From Osedax fenrisi (lineage: Eukaryota > Annelida > Polychaeta > Sabellida > Siboglinidae): a stretch of DNA of 64,000 nt. The position numbers were made by a program, and so were the translations under genes. Positions 36,508 to 49,673 of this stretch are shown here, in pieces (within the stretch, counting starts at the first letter, position 1; each line of letters starts with the position of its first letter). The notes under the pieces were generated by a model, which was not told the origin of the DNA, made no database searches, and worked only from the letters and a program-made list of their open reading frames with translations. The DNA is taken from the NCBI GenBank assembly GCA_964019155.1, contig OZ025241.1, positions 11,543,629-11,607,628 on the forward strand, written 5' to 3'.

Positions 36508-39050
36508 AATATTATTATTATTATTATTATTATTTATTTGGGTTTATACACTTTTTAAATGAAGGTTAACAAAAGTGTTTGTGATAACATGGTAATATAA
36601 TATAAAAACAAGGTAATATATGCTCGTGATATATTAAATAATAAAAATTACATTATAACTCATCTGCAATTATAAATAAATGAGTTTTTAATAATGTTTT
36701 AAATGATGATGTTGATTCACAAGATCGTAAATTAATATCTAGCCTGTTCCACTAGATAGGTGCCGCTATACTAAATGCTCTGCTGTTGTGTGCCGATTCT
36801 TTTTCTGTGTTGCTTTGAATTTTATGTAGATTATTTGATCTATGCACTCTCAGACTTGAATACGGTTTGATCAATTTTGCGAGGTACGTCGGTATCCTGT
36901 GATGATATGCAAGATGTGTAGTTACTAGTAGTTTATAAATAATACGGAAATTAATTGGTAGTAGGTGTTGTTGTCGCATCAGTTCAGTTATACTGATTGT
37001 GTCGTCTATTGATCTTGGTGGTAATTTATATAATACACGTATTGACGATCGAATTATTTTATTTAATGGCATTAACTGATAAGCAGGTAAATTAATCAAT
37101 AGTATGTTACAATAGTCCAATATATATATAACTAGGCTTTGAATTAGCAATTTACATGTATTAAAAGTTATTGTTTTTCTGATAATTATAATATTATGTA
37201 ATTGATAGTTGGCTGATTTAAGTTTGAGTTTATAAAACTTAACATATATAGATTCTTATCAATTAAAACTCCGAGATTTTTTTCCTTATCTGATAGTTTG
37301 TATTAGATATTATTTATCGTAATTAATTGGGGATTATTTTCGTTTGAATTTCCCTTTAGGTTAATATATATAATTTTTGTTTTTTTCTGGATTTATTTTT
37401 AATGAATTACTATTAAACCATTCAGTGATCTCGTTAATGCATTCATTTAATAGTTTTACTGATGTACAGTTATTTTCAGATGAAGATTCAATATATAAGT
37501 GTAAGTCGTCGGCATATGAATAGTACTTTATTAGTTTATATTTGTCAATGATTTTAAAAATTGGAATTATGTACACATTAAATAGTATAGGCCCCATTAC
37601 AGAGCATAGGGGAATTCAGTATTTTAAAGATCTTTCTGTTGAAAAATATTCATTAATGTTCACTGTTGCTGTACGTTGTGTGATATAGGACTTGATTAAT
37701 TCTAATGCGTTGGATCTAATACCAATATCATATAGACGATTTATTAGTATAATAAGGTCTAACGTATCAAATGCTGCTGATAGATCTAGTAATACTAGAT
37801 GAGCTTTGTTTGTCTTGCTTTGTAAGAGATCGTTGACAATTAATGTTAGGGCAGTTTCAGTGCTTTTGTATTTTGTATAGGCACTTTGCATCTCGTTTAA
37901 TATGTTTTGATTGATTATATATTCATTTAGTTGAATGCATAATATTTTTTCGAAGATTTTATGAAATATTGTTAATTGATAAACTGGGCGATAATTTATA
38001 AGAGATTCAACTTCTAGTGAATTCTTTTTTAACACTGGGGTTATCATTAATTTTTTAAGTGACTTTGGAATGGAGTATTGTTGAATTGATTCATGAATAA
38101 TCGATAGGACATATGGTGCAATTTACATGATAATTCCTTTGGAGACTTCTAACGGTATAGTATTTAGTTTACATATTTTATTTGTTTTCTTTAACAATGT
38201 AATTACTGTATAAATCGGTGGACATTGAAAGTCATTTAATGTTATTTGTTTCATGGAGAGTGTCATAATTTTATTACTTGCGTTATTTGTAAGGGATTGT
38301 ATAATTTTATCAACTTTTTCTATACAAAATATACTAAAATCACGGGCATTATCATAGGGTGATTTTTCTGGTCGTTTTTTCTTAATAGTTCGTCCTAATA
38401 ATGTATTTATATTTTATAAAGTTTTTTCATATCATGGCCTGCATCATTGATTATGCTTATATAGAATTTTGATCGAGCAGATTTCAAGTTTTCGTTATGA
38501 ATCTTTGTTTGTTTGCTAAATATGGACTTATTTAGCATTGTTTTGGTTTTTCTATATATTCTTTCAATCTTCCGTAAAGTTTGTTTGCTTTTAGCGAGTT
38601 TTGCATTATACCATAAGTTTTTCGGACGTTCTATGATTAATTTGTGTTTTAGTGGTGCATGTATATTTATGCAGTGACTAATTCCAGCCATACGTTTATC
38701 TACAATTAATACATCAGATTCATTGTTTAGGATATGGTAATCTATATATTTATAAATGTATACATAGTTGGATATAGTTGATCTTTGAAATAGCTCGGTT
38801 TGTTAATTTTTTATTTTTTGTTCAGGTTTTGCAATGTTTATCTTGAATTTTATGGCATTGTGGTCAGAAAATATGTCTGATTGAGTTATAGTATTTACAA
38901 TATTATTTTGTTGAGGTGTTATCAGTAGATCAGGTATATTTACATGCATATGAGTTGGAAATGTAATGTGTTGGTATATAACAAAGAAATGGGATATTTT
39001 TTGTTTTAAATTATATTCATATCTATGAAATTGGTAAGTCTATCTTATAT
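36508..39050 (-). mobile_element. CR1/L2-like LINE, 5'-truncated, broken
   Basis: Read from 39050 down. The end of the endonuclease shows HVNIPDLLITPQ and SDHNAIKF. A linker with WYNAKLAKSKQTLRK spans 38691-38407. RT fingers VLKKNSLEVESLINYRPV and LLDLSAAFDTLD lie in 38047-37616, SYADDLHLYIE near 37510, and a thumb/C-terminal part in 37150-36752. Several frameshifts and stops separate them. The 3' end is an (AAT)n tail at 36508-36536. The right side stops where the RTE-like LINE 3' end begins. Confidence 0.82.
36752..38047 (-). pseudogene. reverse transcriptase of the truncated CR1/L2-like LINE
   Basis: Three same-strand open segments (38047-37616, 37597-37361, 37150-36752) together give the palm with both catalytic motifs, LLDLSAAFD and YADD, and the C-terminal region NIIRSSIRVLYKLPPRS-like. 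The G-V-P-Q-G segment is lost at the first junction near 37615. Not translatable as one protein. Confidence 0.82.
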
Positions 39051-39439
39051 TGCATATTTACCTTACCAGGTCGAGCTTGCTCGGCAGTTTTTGACTCTCT
39101 TCTTCCATTCATCTTTATCGTCCATCGCAGTTTTCAGTTCATTTACATTACACAGTGTATCATCCATGAGTTGATCAACGTATGTTCTTCGCGGCCGTCA
39201 TCTTTTTCTCTCACCATGGGTAGGTTGCCATAGAATAGTATCTGATGTCATTTCGCACTTATTTCTCCAACAGTGACCAGAGAACGAAGTCTTTGCTGTC
39301 GTATCGACGTGCATATATCCGGTATATTTTCATATATTTCTTTATTGGTAGGATGGTCCTTCCAAGACCTGTTTAGTATTGCCCGTAACATGCGAGTATA
39401 GTTTCCACTTAGTCTTTTTTCCAGAGCTTTTGTGAGTGT

Positions 39440-40586
39440 TCAACTTACAGATCCATATACCAATACCGACTCAACAGTTGCTCTGAAGAAATTTCTTTTA
39501 ATTCTATCCGGTAACCTAGATTTCCAAATAGCGTTCATCTTATTTAAAGCTGCCCAGCTTTTAGCCAGTCTTATATTCATATCCTTTTCTGTTGATTGAA
39601 TATAGCTTCCAAGATACTTAAAATCGGATACTTTTTTAATGTCCTTGCCATTTAGGCTTTTTATTTTTTCATTTTCTCCTTGATTTATGCTTATGAATTC
39701 GGTCTTACCTGCATTTATATTCAAACCAATCTCTTTTGCCGTATTTTCAATTTTATGTAGAAGAATTGTAGATTCGCTTGTTTTATCAGTTACTATAGCT
39801 AGCTCATCTGCATAATCGACATCTGTTATTTTTATTGCTGGATGTCTTCTAATCTTTCTCTCAGAGAGGGTAAAGCCAAGAACATTATCCTGATCAAGTG
39901 ACATTTTCAAGACATAGTCAAGACATATTATAAAATAAATGGTGCTAGTGTATCACCTTGTAACACACTTCCTGTTATATTTATAAATTCCGTATCGCCA
40001 TCATCTGATCTCACAATTGATTTAGTATCTTTATAAGCTATCATAATTGCATTATTGATCTTTTCAGGTGTTCCATATGCTTTAAGAATCTCTGCCATCT
40101 TTCCTCGATGTATGGAATCGAAAGCTTTGGAGAAATCAATAAAAAGGAATGTAGCTGTTAGATTCTTTTCGTTTACTCCTTCAATGATCCTTCTAACCGT
40201 GAGTATTTGGCCAGTAGTATATCTATTAGTTCTAAAACCATTTTGGTTTTTTCTTAATATCTTATCTACTTCAGGTCTTATTCTATTTAAAAGCATTATA
40301 TTATATATCTTTGCAGCTATACATGTTAGAGTGATACCACGATAGTTGTTTGTAGAAGTTAAATCTCCTTTCTTCGGTAGCGGTATTATACAGCCTTATT
40401 CCATATACTGATAGTGTTTTGCTCGTATACTTCATTGCAGGAGAATTGTAAGATTTCTTGAAATTTGGGTATTTTCCAGATTTCCACAGGAATTTCATCT
40501 AACCCGCATGCTTTTCCATTTTTTATACTTTTTATAGCCTTTTCTAGTTCATATTTCGTAAAGATTCCAGTTTCTATATTCAACAA
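39440..40586 (-). pseudogene. RTE-like LINE reverse transcriptase, frameshifted
   Basis: Segments 40586-40386, about 40385-40297, 40296-39928 and 39910-39440 form the fingers, palm and thumb. FIDFSKAFDSIHR gives the first catalytic Asp. The second catalytic box reads DYADEL, with Glu where the second Asp of YADD is expected. Stops or shifts occur at each boundary. Inactive on both counts. Confidence 0.85.
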
Positions 40587-40932
40587 ATTTGAAATATTTA
40601 TTATAGTTGATGTTTTTGATTCAGGTGGTTTTCCTAAAAGATCTTTGAAATGATTGTGCCATAACTTAATTCTTTCTTATCCATTTGTTGCTTTTATCTT
40701 AGCTTTATTGTTCTTTTTCCTGCCAGTTATATCATTTACTACTTTCCAGGCACATGCTGATTTTTGGTTTGACACTGCAGCTTTGATTTCATCTATTTTC
40801 GACTGAAGGTAGATTTCTTGCTGAGTTTCGTATGTATCATATATTGCTTTTTGAGATAGATAATAGGAATTAATATTTTCTATAGTTGGGCAAGAGTTCT
40901 TTAATTGAGCTGCTGTTTTTAGCATATCCCTT

Positions 40933-42103
40933 TTAAACATATATCGGGATTCTCCCAGGGAGATCTCTTTTTAAGTTTTTCTTTGAAGGGGATGATATCA
41001 ATTGCAGTTTCTCTACAAGAAATTTAAAATGGTCATACAAAGTATTTGTTGATATGTTGGATGTTTCATCGTTAAGGTTTTCAAACTTTTTTAAGACTTC
41101 GCAAATAAACTTTTTTTGAATATCAGGATTCTTTAGAGTTGTCCAATCATAGATTGGTGTTTTGATAGTCTTCTTTTTGTTTGATCTTAAACTTAATTTA
41201 AGATGGGCAGATACAATTCTATGGTCTGATGCTATACTTTCAAAAGATCCATAAGCTCTACAGTTTTTGCTGCTATTTTTCCATTTTCTATTAATCATTA
41301 TATAGTCAAGCTGTACTTTATTTCCATTTGGTGACTTATGTGTCCATAGCTGGCCTTTCCTTTTCTGATAATAAGTGTTAAGACATAGTAGATTATTTTC
41401 TAAAATGTAATCTTTGAGAAAGATCCCATTTCTGTTTGATACTTCATGCAATGAGAACATGAATCCATCTTGAATGCCAAGATGAGCATTAAAGTCTCCA
41501 GAAATGATCAACACATTATGTTTTGGAATTTGTTTTGTGGCAGAATTTAGAATATCATAGAAATTCTCTATTTCCATGGGATCCGATACGTTTGTAGGGC
41601 TATAACATACTATGATAGATGTTTGTGGGTTTCCATTAAAATTGACGATCATTATCCTTTTGGATACTAAGGTAACGTTTACAAGAGAATTAAATGATGT
41701 ATTGTTAATTAGAATACCGATTCCACCTGCAGCGTTTACACTGTTTTCCATGCTGAACCTGTTATCATATGCCATTCTCCAATAGAATATTCTTTTGTAT
41801 CGACATCCTCGTGTATAAATCTATGTTCTTGCAAACAATTTATATCGAGTTGCGTAGATTTGCTGATGCAATTATTTCAGAAATTTTATTTTCATTTTTT
41901 AATGTCCGTACATTGAAGGTGGCAACTCGGAGAACTTTACTTGCTTTCATTAGAGATACATTTGGTATTGATTTGATTTGATTTTTACATTTACACTCAG
42001 TAGCTAACTTATCGACTGCAACCTGAGTAGGAATTGCAGGACGTGCTCCTTGTTCCGCGCGACGAGCGATGCGGGATGAATATATTTGGGAAGTCGTAGT
42101 CAT
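40933..42103 (-). pseudogene. RTE-like LINE APE endonuclease, one frameshift
   Basis: The first segment (42103-41840) starts MTTTSQ and reaches VLRVATFNVRTLKNENK, the N-terminal Asn motif of APE endonucleases. After a frameshift, 41775-40933 shows GGIGILINN, VCYSPTNV, ISGDFNAHLG, QLDYIMINRKW and ASDHRIVSAHL, so the catalytic Asp, Asn and His residues are all present. Such enzymes nick target DNA to prime reverse transcription. Confidence 0.85.
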
Positions 42104-42616
42104 TTTGCTTTCGATGGCTAGATAAAATGTGCGGTCGCCACTCCATACATATTTGCGTAACCCTGCGTGGGTGGCTAACAGGTACTATGCCTTGTCAAAG
42201 GGCAACCAGGATTTTGTCCGGCACTGCTAATTGATTATTCGCAGCTATCCATTATATCTAATGGCCGTTCCCCTATCCGTAACCTGGGGAGCCGGTGGAT
42301 TGGAGTTATCATCACCACATCATCATATCAATTACGGATATAGATGAAGAAATGTGGGCCGAGGATCCTATGTAAACTGAGCTCTCCACAAATTTCCACT
42401 AAATAATTACAAATATTGCATGTAACTTAATTTAAAAATGAAAACATTGGTATACAAACAGCGTCAAACCTTAATATATTTCAGTGATTTCGATATTAGT
42501 TCTAGTAGTGAAACAGTGTTACTATTACTTACTTTTCATATATAAGTATTGTTATATATTCAATATCAACATCTTTTTATATATATTTGAAGGGGTGCCA
42601 GATTATTTATTTTATA

Positions 42617-42656
<40 letters not shown>

Positions 42657-42672
42657 GAGTCATACTTATGTA

Positions 42673-42760
42673 CATACTATTAATTTATTGTATACAATAA
42701 ATTAATAGTATGCGAAATCATATACATTCGAGCCCCATAGGGCTCGAATGTATATGATTT
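42673..42760. repeat. two adjacent perfect inverted repeats
   Basis: 42673-42712 is a 40-bp spacerless palindrome beginning CATACTATTAATTTATTG. At 42715-42760 two perfect 20-bp arms, containing TATACATTCGAGCC, flank the 6-nt loop CCATAG. No gene or element boundary was recognised beside them. Confidence 0.9.
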
Positions 42761-44164
42761 ACTTATTTTACTTATATACAATAAAAAGTAAATGAAAATG
42801 TGATACGAATTTGGATCTATTAATAGATAGCCATTTAACCACGTCAAGGTATCGTATACTAAGTGGATTTTAACTCACTCAATTAAAGTGAGATTTACGG
42901 GAATTTCAACCTGAAACTAAATGTTTCCTATTTTATTCTACATTTAATCTAATTAACCTATTTTAATATAAGACATTTATTTCAATACCTCTCTATAAAA
43001 TATATTATTTGTTATTTCCTATAATTGACTACGTGTAATGCGTGTAACTTTAAACCTATAACTTCAATTAATTTTCTTTGATCGTTATTTATTACAATAA
43101 AATACCTAACTTTACTGGAAATTTTATTTGTCTAAATTGAAATGGAAAATATTATAGTATACTAGGTATTCATATATACATATTATACTAAATATATTAT
43201 ATTATTGGAGGGTACCCTCGTTGTGAGAATAGATTACAAGATAATTTCTGGTATTCTCCTTTGAGCAGAAATTGTATATATTGCATTATATTTTATTTCT
43301 TCTCAATAAACCATATCCAATTCAATTCTATTCAATATGTATACGTATATACGTATTATTACTTATATTACATTATTTCTTAAACTAGTTATCAATAATA
43401 TTGTTCCGCTACATAATTTAGGAGTACCTATATTTCTTAAGATAAATATTGGAATACCATTTTTTTTTTAATATTTTATGATCGGGAATACCTGTTATAT
43501 TCATAGAATTTAAAATTTATATTTGATAATTAACTATTCAATATTTTATCTATTGATACGTTTTTATGTTATATTCTGGTATATTTATATAGTCTATAAT
43601 GTGTTGTATTAACATCGTAATGCTGAGGATATACACTATAATCAAGTCTCCAGCTATTCTATTACTAGGTGTAACTTAAACTCACAGTATTAATAGTATT
43701 TCATGTAAAATCTCATGTAAATATTTGAATGAAATATCAGTAAAGTTACATTAAAGTTACATTAAAGTTACATCATCCAAATTAATAATCATAACTTTAC
43801 ATTTATTGATGATAATTTTAATAATAATACTTCCGAAAATACTAATTACAATAATATTTAGCAAATATGTATACTTTATACCTTAAACTATTAATTATAC
43901 CTTATACATTCGATTATATAATTCGACTATAATAAATTATCCGTTATTCAATAATAATATTAATAATATTAATAATAATAATAATAATAATAATGTATTA
44001 AGTTATCTATTAATATATAATGAATATATATATATATAGGTAATATAGTAATTCATATTATAGATTGTGGATACTCGATAATTCACTACACATAAATAAC
44101 GGCGCTTAAAATAAATAATTATAGATTGCAATACACATTTATTATAAACAGCTTTCACTCTATA

Positions 44165-44245
<81 letters not shown>

Positions 44246-44984
44246 GTATACAAATATGTTATATTATAAAATTATATAATAATATATAGTTAATTATAAA
44301 TATATATATATTATTGATATATTATAATATTAATAATCTATTACTAACTTTATTAAATTTAATAATATATGCATATCATCTATGTTACTATTATATATGT
44401 GTTCAATACATACACTTGGAATCATATTCTATATTAGAAATATAGTATAATATAACTCAGCCATGATACACTTATTTATGAAGCTATTGTTAGCGATATT
44501 CGCACCAATGTTAATAATCGGAATTTTATAGTTCGGTATCAGTTTATAATTAAGTAAGAATTCATTAAAAGATAGAAAACAATCAATGAATAACGACGAA
44601 ATAGAAAATGTATTGTCAAATATAATTGTTACTATCCTTATAAAATATAATGGAATTTTTTAATTCAAATGTAAGTACTTACATCAAAATGAATTACAAG
44701 AATTATAGAATATAAAATTACACCTCGCAGTTGATTAATACTATGAGTTGTAATTTTATCTTTTATAATCCTTGGTATTATTATCACTACTGAATCATTA
44801 TTGACAACTACCTATACATAGTATTACATCGATGACTACATCTATTGAATTAGGTACTACCGAACGCACATTTAAACTGACAGACAATACGAAAGAAACT
44901 TAAATTAATAATAATAATGTATATATATATATATATACATTATAGTGTATAATATATACACTGTATATAGAGTATGGAATTAAA

Positions 44985-45019
<35 letters not shown>

Positions 45020-45109
45020 TGAGAGTGTATAATACACTTTATATAGAGTATACTTTATTTACACATATTCATATACGCATACACTATACAGTAAAGCATG
45101 CATATTACA
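42761..45109. other. AT-rich intergenic DNA between LINEs and array
   Basis: Contains (TAA)n near 43970-43993, the TA run at 44168-44241, and small inverted repeats around 44930-45060 (GTGTATAATATATACACT). No gene recognised. Confidence 0.6.
44168..44241. repeat. (TA)n microsatellite
   Basis: About 73 bp pure TA in gene-free DNA. Confidence 0.95.
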
Positions 45110-46095
45110 TGCATCAAAGACTTAGTGATGTTCGTAGGAAAACAAGGAATGTAAATATATCGATGAATGTAAACAATTGACCACCACATGTTTTAACTAT
45201 ATATATTGTTATTGTTATTGTTATTTTTATTTGGTGGAGTCCTTTCATCCCATCCAGGAACTTAGATGAAGTTTTCACTTATAACCATATATGGCTCTAA
45301 TGTCCCTTCGAAGCCGCTCTCATGTTAAGGCATCCATGGTTTTAACGAGAGCCGATCATTTATTTATACACAATTATATAAGATCACTTCTAAATAATAT
45401 TTTAAGACCCATTTTATAAAATTAATTAATGGTCCGGACGAGGCTCGAGCCCGTGTCCTACTGCTTGTGTGTCTGACGCCTTAGCCACTGAGCCACACAG
45501 TCAGTTTTTTCAGTTTTTTTTATATATAATAATATGTATATTTATATATATATATATACATAATATATATTTATATACATACATATGTAATACATATTAT
45601 ATATAAATATATACATGCATACATACTTGTACTAGTGGTTGACCAAAAATACATACCACTCGTGGTCGACCAATAATACTTGAAAGTGGTTAGCAGAAAC
45701 CACTTTCCACAAGTGGTTGACCAACAACACACCCTTAATGATATTCGTAGGAAACAAGGAATGTAACGATATAGATGAATGTATTAAAATTACCACTACA
45801 ATGTTAGCTATATATATATATATAAATATATATGTAATACATATTATATATATATATATATATATATGTGTGCAATACATATTATATATACATGCATGCA
45901 TAATTGTACTAGTGGTTGACAAAAAATGCATAATATTGGTTGTTGACCAATAACATTTGAAAGTGGTTAGCAGAAACCACTTTCCTCAAGTGGTTGACCA
46001 AAAACACACCCTTAATAATATTCGTAGGACAACAAGGAATGTAACGATATAGATGAATGTAAATAAATCACTACTAAATTTTAGCTATATATAAA
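45110..46095. repeat. palindrome-rich subrepeats upstream of the tandem array (3 copies)
   Basis: Three copies of the ~240-300-bp subrepeat also found in the array. The first is partial (from AGACTTAGTGATGTTCGTAGG); a SINE of family A lies between the first and second. Each full copy has ACTAGTGGTTGACC, a GAAAGTGGTT hairpin, CAAGTGGTTGACC, CACACCCTTAATGAT and GGAATGTAACGATATAGATG. Confidence 0.85.
45208..45504 (-). mobile_element. SINE family A, copy 4 (most complete)
   Basis: On the minus strand it starts with a tRNA-like head: TGTGGCTCAGTGGCTAAGG (A box) and CGGGCTCGAGCC (B box, about 45443). The conserved body and an (AATAAC)n tail follow at 45208. No full cloverleaf acceptor pairing is seen, as expected for a SINE head. 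It gives the reference order for the other three copies. Confidence 0.8.
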
Positions 46096-46111
46096 TATAT
46101 ATTATTTTTTC

Positions 46112-47734
46112 AAGAACATTGCCCCTATAACTGAAAATGCAATACTTTACTTGATCCTTCAATCACTTGACGATGGAATCATGGTCAGATCCCTGAAATA
46201 TGCCATCATTAAGCCCATCCTTAAACATCGTCTCTTGATCCTGATGTATTGACCAATTACCGACCGATCTCACAACTTCCAAAATTAAGTAAAATCATGG
46301 AACGTGTGGTCAGTCGTCAGCTCATCAATTACCTTGAAAATAACAATCTGCTTGATTACTTTCAAAGTGCTTATAGAAAATCTTTCTCTACTTAAACTGC
46401 CCTCACACATGTTACTGACCTGATTCATAACTCACTTGACTCGTCTAATTGCGTACAACTACTACTAATTGACCTTTCTAGTACATTTGACATGCTCAAC
46501 CCTTCGATCTTCATTAACCGTATCAACGAACTTGGTATTGAAGGTACCCCCCTTAAGTGACTGATGTCGTTCATAACTGATCGAACTTCGTCTGTTAAAA
46601 TCAATGACTTCATTTAACCTCCCACCAAAATTCTTAAAGGGGTCCCTCAGGGATCAGTTATTGGGCTAATTCTCTTCTCTATATACTTACGTCCATCTCT
46701 AATATTATTCGCAAATACCCTAATATCTATTACCACATATATGCTGATGAAATTCAACTACTACTGAAACTGTCCATTGATTCTATGAACTCTAAGCTGT
46801 CAGATTGTAACTCTGAGATTACTTACTGGTTACTAACTAATGACCTCTTAGTCAATACTTACTACCATAACTGAACTTATTAATATCTCGAAGGTACCTG
46901 TCACTTTCCCTACTCTGTCAAATGACGGTATAATAATTTAGCCTTCTGAATCTGTGCGCAATCTTGGTGTTTTAATTGATAATATTCTATCATACGATGC
47001 TCATATCAATGCAATATCTAAATCCGCTAATCTCTATTTAAGAACAATTCGTCACATTAAAAACTATTTTATCGCTCAACATCACTAAGCGCCTACTCAA
47101 TGCCCTAGTATTATCTCGAATAGACTATTGCTGTTCTCTATTCTACGTAATTAATAACTCTGAAGTTATTAAAGTTGACCGAATTATTCGATCATCCGTA
47201 AGATTAATTCATAGGCTTAAGCGACGCGATCATACTTTAACTGACACCCACCAATGCACTATGAAATGGCTATCGTTTAGAAAACGGTGCCAATTTAGGC
47301 TGCACTGCTTAACACGTAAAACACTATTCCTAGGCAGACCTGCATACTTACGTGGATTGCTCACTCGTCGCAAGATCCTCCCACATCTGCGCTCGTCTGA
47401 TGCCACACTACATGACTTATCTGTTACTCGTAACATGATGCGTTCTCGCTCCTTTACAAGTATGGCTTCTACTACATGGAATCTGTTGCCTTACCGCCTA
47501 CGAAGATTGAAGTCGCCTCACGTATTTGCTAATGGCCTCAAACTATTTAAATTTAAACTTAAAGTAACCCTTTCCTTGATGTTGATCTGGTTCCATCTCT
47601 ATTTTTATATATTATATTGCTACCTTATGTAATGTTATTGTTTCATTTTGTTTGATCGTTCCCAACACCAGTGGGAGTAATATTTTTTTGTTACCATATT
47701 TGGTGTATAAATAAACCATCCTATACTATCCTAT

Positions 47735-47740
<6 letters not shown>
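46112..47740 (+). pseudogene. CR1/L2-like LINE fragment, copy 1 (longest)
   Basis: Starts mid-RT with ILYLILQSLDDGIM and YAIIKPILK, continues through LLIDLSSTFDMLNP, GVPQGSVIG and YADEIQLLLK, then the C-terminal region with the open stretch 47261-47632 (KWLSFRKRCQFRLHCL, SFTSMASTTWNLLPYRL). Many stops and frameshifts. The 3' end is a short (TATCC)n tract at 47720-47740 followed by (TA)n. From 46844 on it is part of the first array unit. Confidence 0.82.
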
Positions 47741-47780
<40 letters not shown>

Positions 47781-48285
47781 AATATGTAATACATATTATA
47801 TATAAATATATAAATGCATACATAATTGTACTAGTGGTTGACCAAACATACATACCACTTGTTATCGACCAATAATACTTGAAAGTGGTTAGAAGAAATC
47901 ACTTTCCACAAGTGGTTGACCAAAAATACACCCTTAATGATTTTCGCAGGAAAACAAGGAATGAAATGATATAGATGAATTTAAACAAATTACCACTACA
48001 TGTTTAGCTATATATAAGTAATACATATTATATATACATACATATATACATGCATACATACTTGTACTAGTGGTTGACCAAACATACATACCACTTGTGG
48101 TCGACCAATAACACTTGAAAGTGGTTAGAAGAAACCACTTTCCACAAGTGGTTGACCAAAACACACCCTTAATGATGTTTGTAGGAAAACAAGGAATGTA
48201 ACGATATAGATGAATATATTACAATGACCACTACAATGTTAGCTATATATAATAATAATATTAATATATATATATATATATAATA

Positions 48286-48327
<42 letters not shown>

Positions 48328-48778
48328 TATAAGTAATACATATTATATATAAATTTATACATGCATATATACTTGTACTAGTGTTTGTCCAAACATACAT
48401 ACCACTTGTGGTCGACCAATAAAACTTGAAAGTGGTTAGCATAAACCACTTTCCACAAGTGGTTGACCAAAAACACACCCTTAATGATTTTCGCAGGAAA
48501 ACAAGGAATGAAAAGATATAGATGAATGTAAACAAATTACCACTACATTTTTAGCTATATATAAGTAATACATATTATATATATATATACATATATACAT
48601 GCATATATACTTGTACTAGTGGTTGACCAAACATACATACCACTTGTGGTCGACCAATAATACTTGAAAGTGGTTAGCAGAAACCACTTTCCACAAGTGG
48701 TTGACCAAAAACACACCCTTAATGATTTTCGCAGGAAAACAAGGAATGTAAAGATATCGATGAATGTTTACAATGTAA

Positions 48779-48824
<46 letters not shown>

Positions 48825-49673
48825 TATATTTATATATAATTAAAAAATATTTATAATATTATATTAATAATATACTATTATTACATATTGATAAGTATTA
48901 CATTATTTGGTTGTTTGCTTTTTATTAACATGTTCTGTTTATAATATATCCTATTTAAAATACACCATTAATATTTTAAACTATACAATATATAATGTAT
49001 TAATATTACAGATTACAAAGTAAGAACAATTAAATATAATAAAGTAGGAATAGAATATTTCCATGCCGTACCAAACAGTGTATTTAATTTATATTTTCGA
49101 TTATTTTTATTTAATTTTTACGATAACTAAAAACTTTTTATTTTCTAGAATTTTTTAAATTAATTTAATTTTTTGTTTACTTCTAAAATGTATATTATCG
49201 TTAGCAAATATTTATACTTTATACATTATACTATATATTTCACCTATATATATATATATATGTAAACATATTAAATAACTTAAATTTCATATACATTAAT
49301 AAATGTATTTACCATCACGTATACATTCATGTTGTCACATGACATTTCTATCAAAATAAAACAACATAAATAATTGACTAGATTTATACGAACATATATA
49401 TGCATTGCATAGCAAAGTAATCTTTTAATACAATACATACTATTGATCAGTTATCAATATATGAATAGTATTCAATGAATACTAATATATCGGGGAAAGT
49501 ATTTAATAATAATGAAGAATAATTAGCTAAGCTTTCAGTTTATTATTTTCAATATATATTAACTAATACATACTATTCTTCCTATAACTATTTCTAAAGT
49601 GTCACTATAAATGTTTACAAATACAAATATATAATTATCATATACACGCTTGGTTATTTACCTAGTTTATTCA
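46844..49673. repeat. tandem array unit 1 (2830 bp)
   Basis: The unit comprises a LINE 3' fragment (to 47740), (TA)n, four palindrome-rich subrepeats (about 47780-48790), (TA)n and an AT-rich spacer ending CGCTTGGTTATTTACC. Its left edge is inside a LINE that continues upstream; units 2-4 lack that upstream part. Confidence 0.92.
47780..48785. repeat. four palindrome-rich subrepeats in array unit 1
   Basis: Each copy of about 240-300 bp contains CTAGTGGTTGACCA, the perfect palindrome TGGTCGACCA (or a decayed form), a hairpin GAAAGTGGTT/AACCACTTTC with a 6-nt loop, CAAGTGGTTGACC, ACACCCTTAATGAT, and AGGAAAACAAGGAATG. The same block recurs at about 50610-51625, 53450-54465 and 56310-57315. Confidence 0.88.

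Larger units (their letters stand above)
39058..42400 (-). mobile_element. RTE-like LINE, nearly full length, broken
   Basis: The order on the minus strand is a 5' region (42400-42105), endonuclease (42103-40933), linker, RT (40586-39440) and a C-terminal WTLTKALEKR-like tail down to the 3' end CGAGCAAGCTCGACCTGG at 39061-39085. The RT wording (NGFRTNRYTTGQILTVRRII, FLFIDFSKAFDSIHR, VLQGDTLAPF) is that of the RTE group. Frameshifts break the frame in several places, including about 41840-41775, 40390 and 39925. A rearranged fragment of the same family lies at 18.8 kb. Confidence 0.85.

Noticed and set aside
47230..47436. 68-codon frame on - repeated in units 1-3
   Set aside because: Antisense shadow of the LINE ORF2 remnant; conserved only because the units are copies.
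48239..48535. 98-codon frames with YWSTTSGMYVW in the subrepeats
   Set aside because: They arise by reading the palindromic subrepeat and TA tract; no conserved start or domain, and copies differ in frame.
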